Shown here: in pieces, positions 35,213 through 44,031 of the stretch
Layout of the letters: each line of letters opens with the position of its first letter
Position numbering within the stretch: the first letter of the stretch is position 1
Assembly: GCA_018663625.1 (NCBI GenBank)
Contig: JABJPX010000075.1
Coordinates: 44,841 to 108,840 of the forward strand
Length of the DNA stretch: 64,000 nt
Direction: 5' to 3'
From: Polaribacter sp.
GTDB lineage: Bacteria; Bacteroidota; Bacteroidia; Flavobacteriales; Flavobacteriaceae
Made by a program: the position numbers and the translations under genes
Notes under the pieces: generated by a model
Databases searched by the model: none
What the model was told of the DNA's origin: nothing
Seen by the model: only the letters and a program-made list of their open reading frames with translations

Positions 35213-36079
35213 CTAATCTTTTGATTCTGATTCAAAAAAAGAACATTGTATCATTCGATCCTTTCCGAATAGATCTTTCCTCAGTTCGATGTTTTTAAAC
35301 CCTTTTTTATGTAGCATTTCAACAGTTTCAGTCCCTAGATATTGATTGATTTCAAAAAAAAGCAATCCATTTATAGTAAGGTGTTCTTTAGCTATGTCAG
35401 CTATTTTATCATAAAAAAGCAACGGGTTGTCATCTTCTACAAACAATGCTAAATGCGGTTCGTTTTCTAAAACATTTTTTTTAATATCTACTTTTTCCAG
35501 TGCTCTCACGTAGGGTGGATTCGAGACAATAACATCAAATTTTTGAGGAAGTACTGTGGTTTCTAAAATGTTTTTTTCAGTAAAGTGAATTTTTACTTTG
35601 TTTAGTGTGGTATTTTGTTTTGCAATTCTTAAAGCTTCTTTAGAAACGTCAATCGCAAAGAGTTTTGCTTTGGGCAGGTGTTTTGCTAATGTAATGGGAA
35701 TACAGCCAGTTCCTGTGCCAATATCAATAATTTGTAAAGGTGCTGTAGTATCTGCTGTTTCTAAAATCCACGCTACCAATGATTCTGTTTCTGGTCTTGG
35801 TATTAAGGTGTGTCTATTTACAATAAAAGGAAGGCCATAAAACTCAGTTTCCCCTAAAATATATTGAATGGGGATTTCTTTTTTAAGGGCCTCTAAAGCC
35901 TTTTTAAATTGCATATCTACTTCGGTTGAGAGTTCAAAATCAGCTTTTAAAACAAGATCAATTCGTCGGAAATCTAAGTAGGCTCCCATCAAGTAAAAAA
36001 AGAACGTGTCAATTTCTGTTTGTGGGTATAGATTCGCCAATACTTCTGTAAAGTAGGTTTTATATTCTTTTAAAATCAT
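35213..36079 (-). CDS. prmC: peptide chain release factor N5-glutamine methyltransferase
   Basis: A 288-residue PrmC/HemK. The SAM-binding motif is DIGTGTGCIPITLAK (about 119-133), the glutamine-binding signature NPPYV is at 177-181, and the N-terminal helical release-factor-binding domain (1-75) is present. It methylates the GGQ glutamine of release factors RF1/RF2. The ATG at 36079 overlaps the stop of the upstream GNAT gene as ATGA, so I preferred it to the TTG six codons upstream. The two genes are coupled. Confidence 0.94.
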   Translation of the reverse strand: MILKEYKTYFTEVLANLYPQTEIDTFFFYLMGAYLDFRRIDLVLKADFELSTEVDMQFKKALEALKKEIPIQYILGETEFYGLPFIVNRHTLIPRPETESLVAWILETADTTAPLQIIDIGTGTGCIPITLAKHLPKAKLFAIDVSKEALRIAKQNTTLNKVKIHFTEKNILETTVLPQKFDVIVSNPPYVRALEKVDIKKNVLENEPHLALFVEDDNPLLFYDKIADIAKEHLTINGLLFFEINQYLGTETVEMLHKKGFKNIELRKDLFGKDRMIQCSFFESESKD

Positions 36080-36567
36080 AATTTTTTTAACATCCAAACA
36101 TTACACGAATAATGCCCGGTATTCCCCATCGGTTTGTCAAGGTTTTTAAACCCGTTTTTTAGATACAGTGCTCTTGCAGCATCCATATAAGGCATTGTTT
36201 CCAAGTAACAACTTTCAAAATTTAGAGCCTTTGCTTTTTCAAGGCACTTTTCTATCAATTTTGATCCCAGTCCTTTTCCTCTTGCAATAGGGGCAAAGTA
36301 CATTTTCTGAAGCTCGCAAATATTGCCTTCAAAATTATCTAATTTTGCAATTCCAACACCGCCAACAATTTTGTTTTTGTACTCAAGTAGATAGTATTCG
36401 GAAGTTTTTTTTTGAAAATGTTCAAACATTTCATCTGTAGCTTTATCTTCATAAGCAGTCCCTACTTTCGGAACACCCAACTCAATTAAAACACCACGGA
36501 TTAGCTTTGCAACCTGCGCATTGTCTTTGGCTTGAATTTCTCTAATGATAAAATCTTCTGTTGTCAT
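36076..36567 (-). CDS. GNAT-family N-acetyltransferase
   Basis: A 163-residue GNAT acetyltransferase. The acetyl-CoA pyrophosphate loop is KMYFAPIARGKGLGSKLIEKC (R/QxxGxG/A). Strand beta4 is KNKIVGGVGIAKLD and the C-terminal motif B is ALYLKNGFKNLDKPMG. The substrate is unknown. It overlaps prmC by 4 bases and is divergent from the LEA2/ribD operon, so its promoter lies in the shared 52-bp gap. Confidence 0.85.
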   Translation of the reverse strand: MTTEDFIIREIQAKDNAQVAKLIRGVLIELGVPKVGTAYEDKATDEMFEHFQKKTSEYYLLEYKNKIVGGVGIAKLDNFEGNICELQKMYFAPIARGKGLGSKLIEKCLEKAKALNFESCYLETMPYMDAARALYLKNGFKNLDKPMGNTGHYSCNVWMLKKL

Positions 36568-36576
36568 TTATTCCCT

Positions 36577-36584
36577 TATTTTTG
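36577..36584 (+). promoter_or_regulatory. -7 element of the LEA2-ribD operon
   Basis: TATTTTTG is a TAnnTTTG match, 36 bases before the ATG at 36620. Confidence 0.5.
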
Positions 36585-36619
36585 CAAGAGCAAGGTATCA
36601 ATTTTTTTAAATAACTTTC

Positions 36620-37078
36620 ATGAAAAATCGACTATATTTTCTCGTTTTATTTTTGTTGATGAGCAGTTGTGCAGTCAATAAAAAACCCATTTTAATCAAA
36701 GTAGATGATGTGAAGATTGTATCGGTTACTATGGACACAATTCGATTAAAAGCAGCTGCATTTTTTGAGAATCCAAATGGGGTTGGCGGAACTATTTCTA
36801 GTGATAAAATTCAAATAATTGTAAAGGGTGCATCTATTGCATCCGTTTATGTAGATGAATTTAAAGTGCCAGCGAGAGCTTCCTTTTCAGTTCCGTTAAT
36901 GGCAGTGATTCCAACTAAAAAAGTTTTTCAAAATAATAAGAATGGTATTCTTGGAGGGTTGATCAATTCTTTTTTAAATAAATCGATCAAATTAAGGTTC
37001 AAAGGGAATTTAAAATACAAAGTATTTGGGTTTTCTAACACCTATCTTATTGATAAAATACAAGAAATTAAACTTTAA
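36620..37078 (+). CDS. LEA type 2 (WHy-domain) lipoprotein
   Basis: A 152-residue lipoprotein: lipobox SSCA with Cys17. The mature part is a WHy/LEA14-like beta-sandwich (DDVKIVSVTMDTIRLKAAAF, FFENPNGVGGTISSDKIQI and VPARASFSVPLMAVIPTK). The NPN loop and the alternating strands are characteristic. LEA2 proteins are linked to desiccation or general stress and to envelope stability. It lies 6 bases before ribD, in one transcript with it. Confidence 0.82.
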   Translation: MKNRLYFLVLFLLMSSCAVNKKPILIKVDDVKIVSVTMDTIRLKAAAFFENPNGVGGTISSDKIQIIVKGASIASVYVDEFKVPARASFSVPLMAVIPTKKVFQNNKNGILGGLINSFLNKSIKLRFKGNLKYKVFGFSNTYLIDKIQEIKL

Positions 37079-37084
37079 ATTTTA

Positions 37085-38128
37085 TTGAGTTACGAATTTT
37101 ACATACACCGCTGCTTGCAAATTGCTAAAAATGGAATTGGAAATACACGTCCAAATCCGTCTGTAGGTGCAGTTATTGTACTCAATGATAAAATCATTGG
37201 AGAAGGTTTTACATCTCCCCATGGCGGCAATCATGCTGAAGTAAATGCAATCAATGCCGTGGCGAACAAAGCGATGTTAAAACAAGCGACTCTCTATGTT
37301 ACTTTGGAGCCTTGTGCGCATTTTGGTAAAACACCGCCTTGTGCCGATTTGATTGTAAAACACCAGCTTAAAAAGGTCGTCATTGGATGTGTAGATTCAA
37401 ATATACTTGTTGCGGGTAAAGGGATCGCTCACCTTGAAGCAGCGGGAATAAATGTTGTAGTTGGGGTGTTAGAAGCTGCGTGTAAAGCACATCACAAAAG
37501 GTTTTTTACAGTTCAAAATAAAAAGAGACCGTATGTGATTTTGAAATGGGCGGAAACGAAAGATGGTTTTGTAGCACCGCTATCTAGACCAGCCCAAAAA
37601 CCTGTTTGGATTTCGAATCCATTTTCACAACAAACGGTCCATAAGTTGCGAAGTAAAGAGCATGCAATTTTGGTAGGCACTAATACGGTTATTGATGACA
37701 ATCCGAAATTAAATTTACGGAGTTGGTCGGGTACTAATCCAGTTCGAATTGTACTGGATCGAAAAGCAAGAATTTCCGCAACGGCTGCTGTTTTGGATGG
37801 AAGCTCCCAAACGATTGTGTGTACTGAAAAACAAAAGTATTCTTTTGATTGCAGTCCAGAAATACATTTTGAATTGATTGATTTTTCTAAAAATATCGCC
37901 TCTCAGATTTGCGATGTACTTCATAAACATAAAATCCAATCGGTCGTTGTTGAAGGGGGGGCTCAAACTTTACAGACGTTCATTGATGCCAGAATTTGGG
38001 ATGAAGCGCACGTTTATGTAGGAGATGTTTGTTTTAATCAGGGTGTAAAAGCACCTCGTTTAGTTTCTAAAAGAATGACAGCTGATCATATAGATACCGA
38101 CTTTTTAAAAATATACATGAATGATTAA
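37085..38128 (+). CDS. ribD: bifunctional riboflavin deaminase/reductase
   Basis: A 347-residue RibD. Zinc site residues of the deaminase half are His50 and Glu52 (HAEVNAI) and Cys77 and Cys86 (LEPCAHFGKTPPCAD). The C-terminal reductase half starts after RPYVILKWAET and contains the NADPH-binding VVEGGAQTLQTF. It makes 5-amino-6-ribitylaminouracil phosphate in flavin synthesis. The start codon is a TTG at 37085: it begins at the family's usual N-terminus (YEFYIHRCLQIAKNG). No FMN riboswitch is visible; such switches are not expected inside this operon. Confidence 0.93.
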   Translation: MSYEFYIHRCLQIAKNGIGNTRPNPSVGAVIVLNDKIIGEGFTSPHGGNHAEVNAINAVANKAMLKQATLYVTLEPCAHFGKTPPCADLIVKHQLKKVVIGCVDSNILVAGKGIAHLEAAGINVVVGVLEAACKAHHKRFFTVQNKKRPYVILKWAETKDGFVAPLSRPAQKPVWISNPFSQQTVHKLRSKEHAILVGTNTVIDDNPKLNLRSWSGTNPVRIVLDRKARISATAAVLDGSSQTIVCTEKQKYSFDCSPEIHFELIDFSKNIASQICDVLHKHKIQSVVVEGGAQTLQTFIDARIWDEAHVYVGDVCFNQGVKAPRLVSKRMTADHIDTDFLKIYMND

Positions 38129-38732
38129 AAATATCATTTTCGATTTTGGCGATATTTTTATCAATTTAGATAAAGAAGCAACGGCGAAGGCACTTGCTCA
38201 ATTAGGGATTACTGAGATTTCTGAAGAAACATTAATGATTTGTCAACAGTACGAAATGGGCTTGTTGTCCACAACAAGTTTTATTGATTTTTTTGAAACG
38301 AAGTTTCAAGTCCCTTCTGAAAAATTAATAACAGCTTGGAATACTATTTTATTAGATTTTCCAGCACATCGATTAAAGTTCATTCAAGAGTTGGCAAAAA
38401 ATGCAAACTACAACTTATTTTTATTAAGCAATACCAATGAGTTACATATTTCTTGGATTCAAGAAAACTGGGGAATGCACCTCTACAATACCTTTAAAAA
38501 TTGTTTTGGATATTTTTACCTATCCCATGAAATGAAAATGAGAAAACCCAATGCAATTATCTACGAATATATTTTAAAGGAGCATTCTTTAGTGCCTCTA
38601 GAAACACTTTTTATAGATGATACAAAGGAAAATACAGACGCAGCAAAGTTACTAGGAATACAAACTTGGAACTTAATTCCTGGGCAAGACGACATTATTC
38701 ATTTATTCAACCAAAAACAATTTTCAAATTGA
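38121..38732 (+). CDS. HAD-superfamily hydrolase (YihX-like)
   Basis: A 203-residue HAD hydrolase of subfamily IA. Motif I is IIFDFGDIFINLD, with Asp nucleophile and a Gly in place of the second Asp, as in YihX-type enzymes. Motif II is FLLSNTNE, motif III contains KMRKPNAIIY, and motif IV is LFIDDTKEN. Likely a phosphatase of small sugar or nucleotide phosphates. It overlaps the ribD stop by 8 bases. Possibly the phosphatase needed for the RibD product, since riboflavin synthesis requires an unassigned HAD phosphatase step; this is inference from position. Confidence 0.85.
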   Translation: MIKNIIFDFGDIFINLDKEATAKALAQLGITEISEETLMICQQYEMGLLSTTSFIDFFETKFQVPSEKLITAWNTILLDFPAHRLKFIQELAKNANYNLFLLSNTNELHISWIQENWGMHLYNTFKNCFGYFYLSHEMKMRKPNAIIYEYILKEHSLVPLETLFIDDTKENTDAAKLLGIQTWNLIPGQDDIIHLFNQKQFSN

Positions 38733-39589
38733 TCTACCTATTATTGAGTATCCTTTTTTCTACAGGCTTATTTGTTATTTTTAAATATTTTGGAATCTAT
38801 AAAATAGATACTTTAAAAGCAATTTTTGTGAACTACATTGTAGCCTTTGCTATGGGAATTGGACTGGCAGAAGGAACGGTTTCTCTTACAGAATTGCCTC
38901 AGCAATCATGGTTCTTTGGGGCTCTCTTTTTAGGCGCTTTGTTTGTTTCTATCTTTTTTGTCATGGCCACAACAGCGCAACGAAATGGTGTTTCAGTTGC
39001 ATCTGTTGCAGGTAAAATGTCAGTGGTAGTTCCTGTGTTGTTTGGTACTTTTTTATACAATGAGTCGGTTACTTTCTTAAAAGTAATTGGAATTTTAATT
39101 GCTTTAATTGCTGTTTATTTGGCGTCTGTTAAAGATGAAAAAAATACAAAATCTGGTGGAATGCTATTCCCTGTTTTATTGTTTTTTGGATCGGGGATTA
39201 TTGATACGACGCTCAAGTATGTTGAGGTAAATTTTGTCCCTAAAGAAGATGTGTCTTTGTTTTCTGGAAGCTTGTTTGGGATTGCAGCAGTTTTTGCAGC
39301 CATAATTTTATTCATTCAACAAATTAGAAAAAAATCGTCTTTTGGGGTTAAAAATATCATTGCAGGTTTTGTTTTAGGAGTTCCAAACTATTTTTCCATC
39401 ATATTTTTAATAAAAGCTTTACAGAATGAAGATTTTGAAAGTTCTGTATTGTTTACTGTCAATAATGTTGGAATTGTAATTTTATCTACTTTTGTTGGAT
39501 TGCTTATTTTTAAAGAAACATTTAGTTTGAAAAACAAAATAGGCGTGGTTTTAGCCGTTTTAGGAATTATACTAGTTACCATTGCGTAA
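38729..39589 (+). CDS. EamA/DMT-superfamily permease
   Basis: A drug/metabolite transporter with ten hydrophobic helices in two EamA repeats (first ALFVSIFFVMATT, then FVGLLIFKETFSLKNKIGVVLAV). I start it at the TTG at 38729, which overlaps the HAD stop as TTGA and begins at the first membrane helix (IYLLLSILFSTGLFVIF), giving 286 residues. An upstream ATG at 38666 lies inside the HAD gene and would add 21 residues that do not look like a membrane protein. Substrate unknown. Confidence 0.82.
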   Translation: MIYLLLSILFSTGLFVIFKYFGIYKIDTLKAIFVNYIVAFAMGIGLAEGTVSLTELPQQSWFFGALFLGALFVSIFFVMATTAQRNGVSVASVAGKMSVVVPVLFGTFLYNESVTFLKVIGILIALIAVYLASVKDEKNTKSGGMLFPVLLFFGSGIIDTTLKYVEVNFVPKEDVSLFSGSLFGIAAVFAAIILFIQQIRKKSSFGVKNIIAGFVLGVPNYFSIIFLIKALQNEDFESSVLFTVNNVGIVILSTFVGLLIFKETFSLKNKIGVVLAVLGIILVTIA

Positions 39590-40198
39590 ATGAAAGAGGA
39601 CTCCTATAAAACAATTGATATCGCTTCCGAGGAAACTCTTTTTAAAGAAAAGGGGAGTAAGTTTTTTGGGTATGCTTTTCCTGTTTTATCTGAAGATGAT
39701 GTAAAAGATTGTCTTGAAGTATTGAAAAAGAAACATCATTCAGCACGCCATTTCTGCTATGCCTATCAAATAGGAGTGGAACACACCCAATACAGAGCAA
39801 ATGATGATGGAGAGCCAAATAATTCTGCAGGGTTGCCAATTTATGGGCAAATTCAATCTTTTGAAGTTACCAATACTCTTATTGTTTCTGTGCGTTATTT
39901 TGGAGGTACCAAATTGGGCGTTGGAGGTTTGATTTCAGCCTATAAAAAATCGGCACAATTGGCATTAACTGCTTCCGAAATTATCGAAAAAACAATTAAT
40001 GTTCAGTTTAAGTTGACTTTTAATTATGATTTAATGAATCCTGTGATGAGAATCATCAAGGAGAAACAAATTGAAATCGTTCATCAGAAATTAGAAATGG
40101 ATTGCACCTATATAATTTCAGTTAGAAAAAGTGACGCAAATCGTATTTTTCAAATTTTTGAAGCCTTGCACAAAGTTCTAATTACAAAGGAGGAATAA
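39590..40198 (+). CDS. YigZ/IMPACT-family protein
   Basis: A 202-residue protein of the UPF0029/IMPACT family. The signature is the central block RANDDGEPNNSAGLPIYGQI then VSVRYFGGTKLGVGGLI (YFGGxKLGxGGL). The C-terminal part is DUF1949-like. E. coli YigZ and yeast Yih1 are implicated in translation control; the biochemical role in bacteria is unclear. It starts directly after the EamA stop and its 3' end overlaps the convergent YbgC gene by 17 bases. Confidence 0.9.
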   Translation: MKEDSYKTIDIASEETLFKEKGSKFFGYAFPVLSEDDVKDCLEVLKKKHHSARHFCYAYQIGVEHTQYRANDDGEPNNSAGLPIYGQIQSFEVTNTLIVSVRYFGGTKLGVGGLISAYKKSAQLALTASEIIEKTINVQFKLTFNYDLMNPVMRIIKEKQIEIVHQKLEMDCTYIISVRKSDANRIFQIFEALHKVLITKEE

Positions 40199-40610
40199 TA
40201 TTTAGCTCACTTTTAAAATCAATCAGATTCAGTAGGTATTTTGGGCATCGTGTAGGTTTCATAGTTTCCATATTCATAAATGCTAGAACGGAGCTTCCTG
40301 TACATATTAAATCGTTGTTTTGATTTTTTATTTCATAATCAAATTCAATTTTAACTGTTGGTTTTTTTTTGAGTAAGGTATCAATTGTTAAAACATCATC
40401 ATAGAGCGCCGATTTAATGAAGTTGCATTGCAAAGAAATAACGGGTAGTATAATGCCTGTGGTTTCCATTTTTTTATACGTAACCCCCATTTTTCTAAGC
40501 CATTCAGTTCTGCCAATTTCAAAAAACTGTGCGTAATTTCCATGATATACAACGCCCATCTGATCGGTTTCAGCGTAGCGAACTCTAATTTTTGTGGTAT
40601 TTTTTTTCAA
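40182..40610 (-). CDS. YbgC-type acyl-CoA thioesterase
   Basis: A 142-residue hot-dog-fold thioesterase. The catalytic region is RVRYAETDQMGVVYHGNYAQFFE, with the Asp of TDQMGVVYH as nucleophile. Helix motif is IGRTEWLRKMGVTY. In E. coli YbgC is a short-chain acyl-CoA thioesterase near the Tol-Pal genes; no Tol genes are near here. Convergent with YigZ. Confidence 0.9.
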   Translation of the reverse strand: MKKNTTKIRVRYAETDQMGVVYHGNYAQFFEIGRTEWLRKMGVTYKKMETTGIILPVISLQCNFIKSALYDDVLTIDTLLKKKPTVKIEFDYEIKNQNNDLICTGSSVLAFMNMETMKPTRCPKYLLNLIDFKSELNIIPPL

Positions 40611-40694
40611 AAAAATGAAATTTAAATTATGCTAACGAGTGTACGTAAAAAAAAGTTAATAATCAATAGCAAATAGATTTTTTTATACTGAATT

Positions 40695-40703
40695 TTATTC
40701 ACA
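40695..40703 (+). promoter_or_regulatory. single DnaA-box match upstream of dnaA
   Basis: TTATTCACA agrees with the consensus TTWTNCACA at all nine positions, 76 bases before the dnaA ATG. I see no further boxes in the 168-bp gap, so this may serve dnaA autoregulation but is no evidence of an origin. Confidence 0.5.
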
Positions 40704-40705
40704 CT

Positions 40706-40737
40706 TTTGTAGTGCTTATGGGAGAGCAATAAAATTC
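40706..40737 (+). promoter_or_regulatory. candidate dnaA promoter
   Basis: TTTG at 40706-40709 and TAAAATTC at 40730-40737 are separated by 20 bases, close to the Bacteroidota TTTG-N19-TAnnTTTG layout. The -7 part is imperfect. The DnaA box overlaps the area just upstream. Confidence 0.45.
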
Positions 40738-40778
40738 CGCATAAAACAACCATTAACTTAAAACACAAATTACCCTAA

Positions 40779-42206
40779 ATGACATTAACTGCCGATTCCG
40801 TTTGGACTGAGTGTTTGTCTTTTATAAAGGACAATATAAAGCCACAAGCATACAAAACTTGGTTTGAGCCCATCAAACCAGTAAAATTATCCGGAGAAGC
40901 TTTAACGATTCAGGTACCTAGTAAGTTTTTTTATGAATGGTTGGAGGAACATTATATTAAATTATTAAGAGTTGCTTTAGTGCGTCAATTGGGGAATGAT
41001 GCAAAGTTGGTTTATGACGTTCGTATGGAAAATACGTATAGTAGTAATAGGCCCCAAATAGTGAAAATTCCAAGTTCTAATAGAGACCCTTTAAAACCAC
41101 AAAAGGTAACAATGCCTTTGGATGCTAGTAAAAGAGAATTGAGGAATCCATTTATAATTCCAGGACTACAAAAAGTAAAAATAGAATCTCAATTAAATCC
41201 GAATTACAATTTTAATAATTTTGTTGAAGGAGATTCTAATAGATTGGCTCGTTCTGCAGGTATGGCGGTTGCCAATAAACCAGGTGGAACTTCCTTCAAC
41301 CCATTGTTAATTTATGGTGGTGTTGGTTTAGGGAAAACACATTTAGCACATGCTATTGGTGTAGACATCAAAGACAAGTATCCAGACAAAACCGTTTTGT
41401 ATATTTCTTCAGAAAAATTTACACAACAATTTATAGACTCTGTAAAATCGAATACTAGAAATGATTTTATTCATTTTTATCAAATGATCGATGTTTTATT
41501 GATTGATGATGTTCAGTTTTTATCGGGTAAGGCAGGAACACAAGATGTTTTTTTCCACATATTTAATCACTTACATCAAAATGGAAAGCAAGTAATTTTA
41601 ACTTCAGACAAAGCACCTGTAGATATGCAAGACATAGAACAGCGTTTGTTATCTCGTTTTAAATGGGGGTTGTCTGCAGAATTACAAGCACCAGATTACG
41701 AAACTAGAGTTTCTATTCTTCACAATAAACTTTTTAGAGATGGTGTTGAAATGCCAGAAGAGATTGTAGAATATATTGCTAAGAATGTCAAATCAAATGT
41801 TCGAGAATTAGAGGGGGTGATTATTTCTATGATTGCACAAGCTTCGTTTAATAGACGAGAATTTTCTATCGAATTGGCAAAACAAATTGTCGATAAGTTT
41901 GTAAAAAATACCCAAAAAGAAGTTTCTATCGATTATATTCAAAAGGAAGTTTCTAAGTATTTCGATATGGATGTTGCTACATTACAATCCAAAACACGAA
42001 AGCGTCATATTGTTCAAGCAAGACAATTGGCCATGTTTTTTGCAAAAAGATTAACAAAAACTTCATTGGCAAGTATTGGGAATCAAATTGGACAAAGAGA
42101 CCATGCGACTGTTTTACATGCTTGTAAAACCGTTGATAACTTAACTGAAACGGACAAGCAATTTAAAAAATACGTTGACGATTTAACGAAGAAATTGACT
42201 TTCTAA
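40779..42206 (+). CDS. dnaA: chromosomal replication initiator protein DnaA
   Basis: A 475-residue DnaA. Domain I starts DSVWTECLSFIKDNIKPQAYKTWF; the linker is short. The AAA+ domain carries Walker A GGVGLGKT (180-187), Walker B VLLIDDVQFL and sensor segments. Domain IV ends with the box-binding signature (IGQRDHATVLHACKTV). It melts the origin with ATP. It is followed after 10 bases by a phosphatase gene and then an RsmI-like methyltransferase, a known neighbourhood in Flavobacteria. Confidence 0.97.
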   Translation: MTLTADSVWTECLSFIKDNIKPQAYKTWFEPIKPVKLSGEALTIQVPSKFFYEWLEEHYIKLLRVALVRQLGNDAKLVYDVRMENTYSSNRPQIVKIPSSNRDPLKPQKVTMPLDASKRELRNPFIIPGLQKVKIESQLNPNYNFNNFVEGDSNRLARSAGMAVANKPGGTSFNPLLIYGGVGLGKTHLAHAIGVDIKDKYPDKTVLYISSEKFTQQFIDSVKSNTRNDFIHFYQMIDVLLIDDVQFLSGKAGTQDVFFHIFNHLHQNGKQVILTSDKAPVDMQDIEQRLLSRFKWGLSAELQAPDYETRVSILHNKLFRDGVEMPEEIVEYIAKNVKSNVRELEGVIISMIAQASFNRREFSIELAKQIVDKFVKNTQKEVSIDYIQKEVSKYFDMDVATLQSKTRKRHIVQARQLAMFFAKRLTKTSLASIGNQIGQRDHATVLHACKTVDNLTETDKQFKKYVDDLTKKLTF

Positions 42207-42216
42207 ATTCTTTTTT

Positions 42217-42678
42217 GTGCATAAAATACTCATGGTTTGTTTGGGAAACATTTGTCGTTCTCCAATTGCTGAAGGGGTTTTGCAATCTAAAGTAAATTCA
42301 GACCTTGTTTTTGTTGATTCTGCTGGAACTGCTGCGTATCATGTTGGTAATGCTCCAGATAAACGTTCAATATACATCGCATCAAAATACAACGTAAATT
42401 TGAAAAACCAAAAAGCACGAAAGTTTACGGTGAGCGATTTTGAGAGTTTCGATACTATTTACGCAATGGATGAAAGCAATTATCAAAATATTATAAAATT
42501 AGCTAAAAATAATTCTCATATTTCTAAAGTGAAACTAATTTTAAATGAAGTCAATCCACTTTCAAATCAGAGTGTTCCAGACCCTTATTACGGGGGTACT
42601 CAGGGATTTGAAAAAGTATATATGATGCTTCAAGAAGCTTGTTCAATAATCGCAGAAAAATTACAAAATGATCGGTAA
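42217..42678 (+). CDS. low-molecular-weight protein-tyrosine phosphatase
   Basis: A 153-residue LMW-PTP. The P-loop C(X)5R is CLGNICRS with Cys8 and Arg14, and the general acid Asp is in VPDPYYGG. The start is GTG at 42217, the only start that places the P-loop at the usual residue 8. It removes phosphate from phosphotyrosine proteins. It overlaps the methyltransferase gene by 11 bases. Confidence 0.92.
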   Translation: MHKILMVCLGNICRSPIAEGVLQSKVNSDLVFVDSAGTAAYHVGNAPDKRSIYIASKYNVNLKNQKARKFTVSDFESFDTIYAMDESNYQNIIKLAKNNSHISKVKLILNEVNPLSNQSVPDPYYGGTQGFEKVYMMLQEACSIIAEKLQNDR

Positions 42679-43372
42679 ATTATATTTAATTCCAACTACG
42701 TTAGGAGATACAGAACCTTTAGAAGTGATGCCTTTATCTGTGAAAAAGGTAATTGAAGAAGTTGATTTTTTTATTGTTGAAAATGAAAAAACTGCGAGAA
42801 GATTTATCAAAAAAATTACTCCAAAAAAATCGCAGTCTTCATTACATCTAATGTCGTTAGATAAGTATGCTGAAGAATTGGAAACACGCACCTATTTGGA
42901 TGTTTGTAAAAACGGTACCCATGTTGGCTTATTATCGGAAGCGGGAGTGCCTGCTGTAGCAGATCCAGGTGCAACGATTGTTAAGTTGGCACACGAAAAA
43001 GGAATTCAAGTGGTTCCCTTAGTAGGGCCTTCATCGATATTAATGGCAATGATGAGTTCTGGAATGAATGGGCAAAACTTTGCTTTTAATGGATATTTAC
43101 CAATTGACAAGGGAGAGCGAAAAAAAGCAATTAAAGAGTTAGAGAAATTATCTCTCGATAAAAATCAATCACAAATTTTTATTGAAACTCCGTATCGGAA
43201 TGAAAAAATGTTTGCAGATTTAAAAGCGGCATTGTCACCAAATACCAATTTATGTATTGCAGCAGATATTACCCTTACCTCCGAATACATCAAAACATTA
43301 GCTGTAAAAGATTGGAAACATCAGTCTCCAGATTTACATAAGAAGCCAGCGATTTTTATTATTCATAAATAA
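42668..43372 (+). CDS. RsmI-like tetrapyrrole-methylase-fold SAM methyltransferase
   Basis: A 234-residue protein of the tetrapyrrole methylase fold. It has the RsmI-like LYLIPTTLGDTEP start, GLLSEAGVPAVADPGATIVK (SAM-binding) and GPSSILMAMMSSGM, and then FIETPYRNEKM. RsmI methylates the 2'-O of C1402 in 16S rRNA. This short Bacteroidota version differs from E. coli RsmI at the C-terminus, so the target may not be identical. Coupled to the phosphatase gene by an 11-base overlap. Confidence 0.85.
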   Translation: MIGKLYLIPTTLGDTEPLEVMPLSVKKVIEEVDFFIVENEKTARRFIKKITPKKSQSSLHLMSLDKYAEELETRTYLDVCKNGTHVGLLSEAGVPAVADPGATIVKLAHEKGIQVVPLVGPSSILMAMMSSGMNGQNFAFNGYLPIDKGERKKAIKELEKLSLDKNQSQIFIETPYRNEKMFADLKAALSPNTNLCIAADITLTSEYIKTLAVKDWKHQSPDLHKKPAIFIIHK

Positions 43373-43419
43373 GAGTAGCATTAAAATTCGCATGCCCAGT
43401 TATTTTGCACTTGATTTAT

Positions 43420-44031
43420 TTAAACCTTTGCCATTCTATTTGCTTTAATGTTAGAAACATTGTAACCAGCAAATTTTTTTAAATAAGAGTGAATCGAAGA
43501 ACCGTAAGCATCTGAGAAACGGATTCTTCCGTTGCTACGCAGATACTTTTTTACATTTCCTGCACCTCCCAAATGAGCAGCTGCTAAAATTCCAGATTCA
43601 GTAATTTCTATTCCGTTGATTGTTTTTCCGACAGTGCGTCTAATATCTTTTCTTAAAATCCATTTGTTTACAGAACAGTAAGCGGCAAAAGCTTTTTCTT
43701 GTAATTCTGGATTTTTTAAAAATTCTTTTGTGTTGTATATTCGAAATCTTTTTAAAGTTGTTCTTCCGAATTGATATTTTCCGAGATACCCTAAGGTGTT
43801 TATCACATCATACCTTCCTTGGGATTCTTTAAAAGCAAGCGCTTCTTTAAAGCCTACAAAGTTTTTTTGTAGATAAGGAAATTCTAATGAGTTGTTTTTT
43901 GGGGAATTGTTTTCTTTGACTTCAATGGTGTTAACTGGTTCTATAAGAGTTGCATTGACGAATAAAAATAGCGTGAGGGTTAATAAAAATAAATTTTTGA
44001 TAAATAATAACTTTCTGTTTCGCGTTTGCAA
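43420..44031 (-). CDS. lysozyme-fold/peptidoglycan lytic protein
   Basis: A 203-residue protein with an N-terminal hydrophobic anchor or signal (LLFIKNLFLLTLTLFLFV). Its lysozyme-like region contains FKESQGRYDVINTLGYLGKYQF; Glu69 is the candidate catalytic acid. The rest of the fold is LAAAHLGGAGNVKKYL. Homologues in Flavobacteria are named peptidoglycan-binding protein. I infer peptidoglycan cleavage from fold alone. The start is uncertain: the TTG at 44031 is part of a TAAATTTG -7 element at 44029-44036, yet no other start codon is in frame before the anchor. Confidence 0.72.
   Translation of the reverse strand: MQTRNRKLLFIKNLFLLTLTLFLFVNATLIEPVNTIEVKENNSPKNNSLEFPYLQKNFVGFKEALAFKESQGRYDVINTLGYLGKYQFGRTTLKRFRIYNTKEFLKNPELQEKAFAAYCSVNKWILRKDIRRTVGKTINGIEITESGILAAAHLGGAGNVKKYLRSNGRIRFSDAYGSSIHSYLKKFAGYNVSNIKANRMAKV

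Noticed and set aside
36585..37084. FMN riboswitch controlling ribD
   Set aside because: The space before ribD is a lipoprotein gene with 6 bases to ribD; no structured leader fits between.
40611..40778. Chromosomal origin next to dnaA
   Set aside because: Only one DnaA-box match (40695-40703) and no AT-rich repeat cluster; many Bacteroidota do not have oriC beside dnaA.
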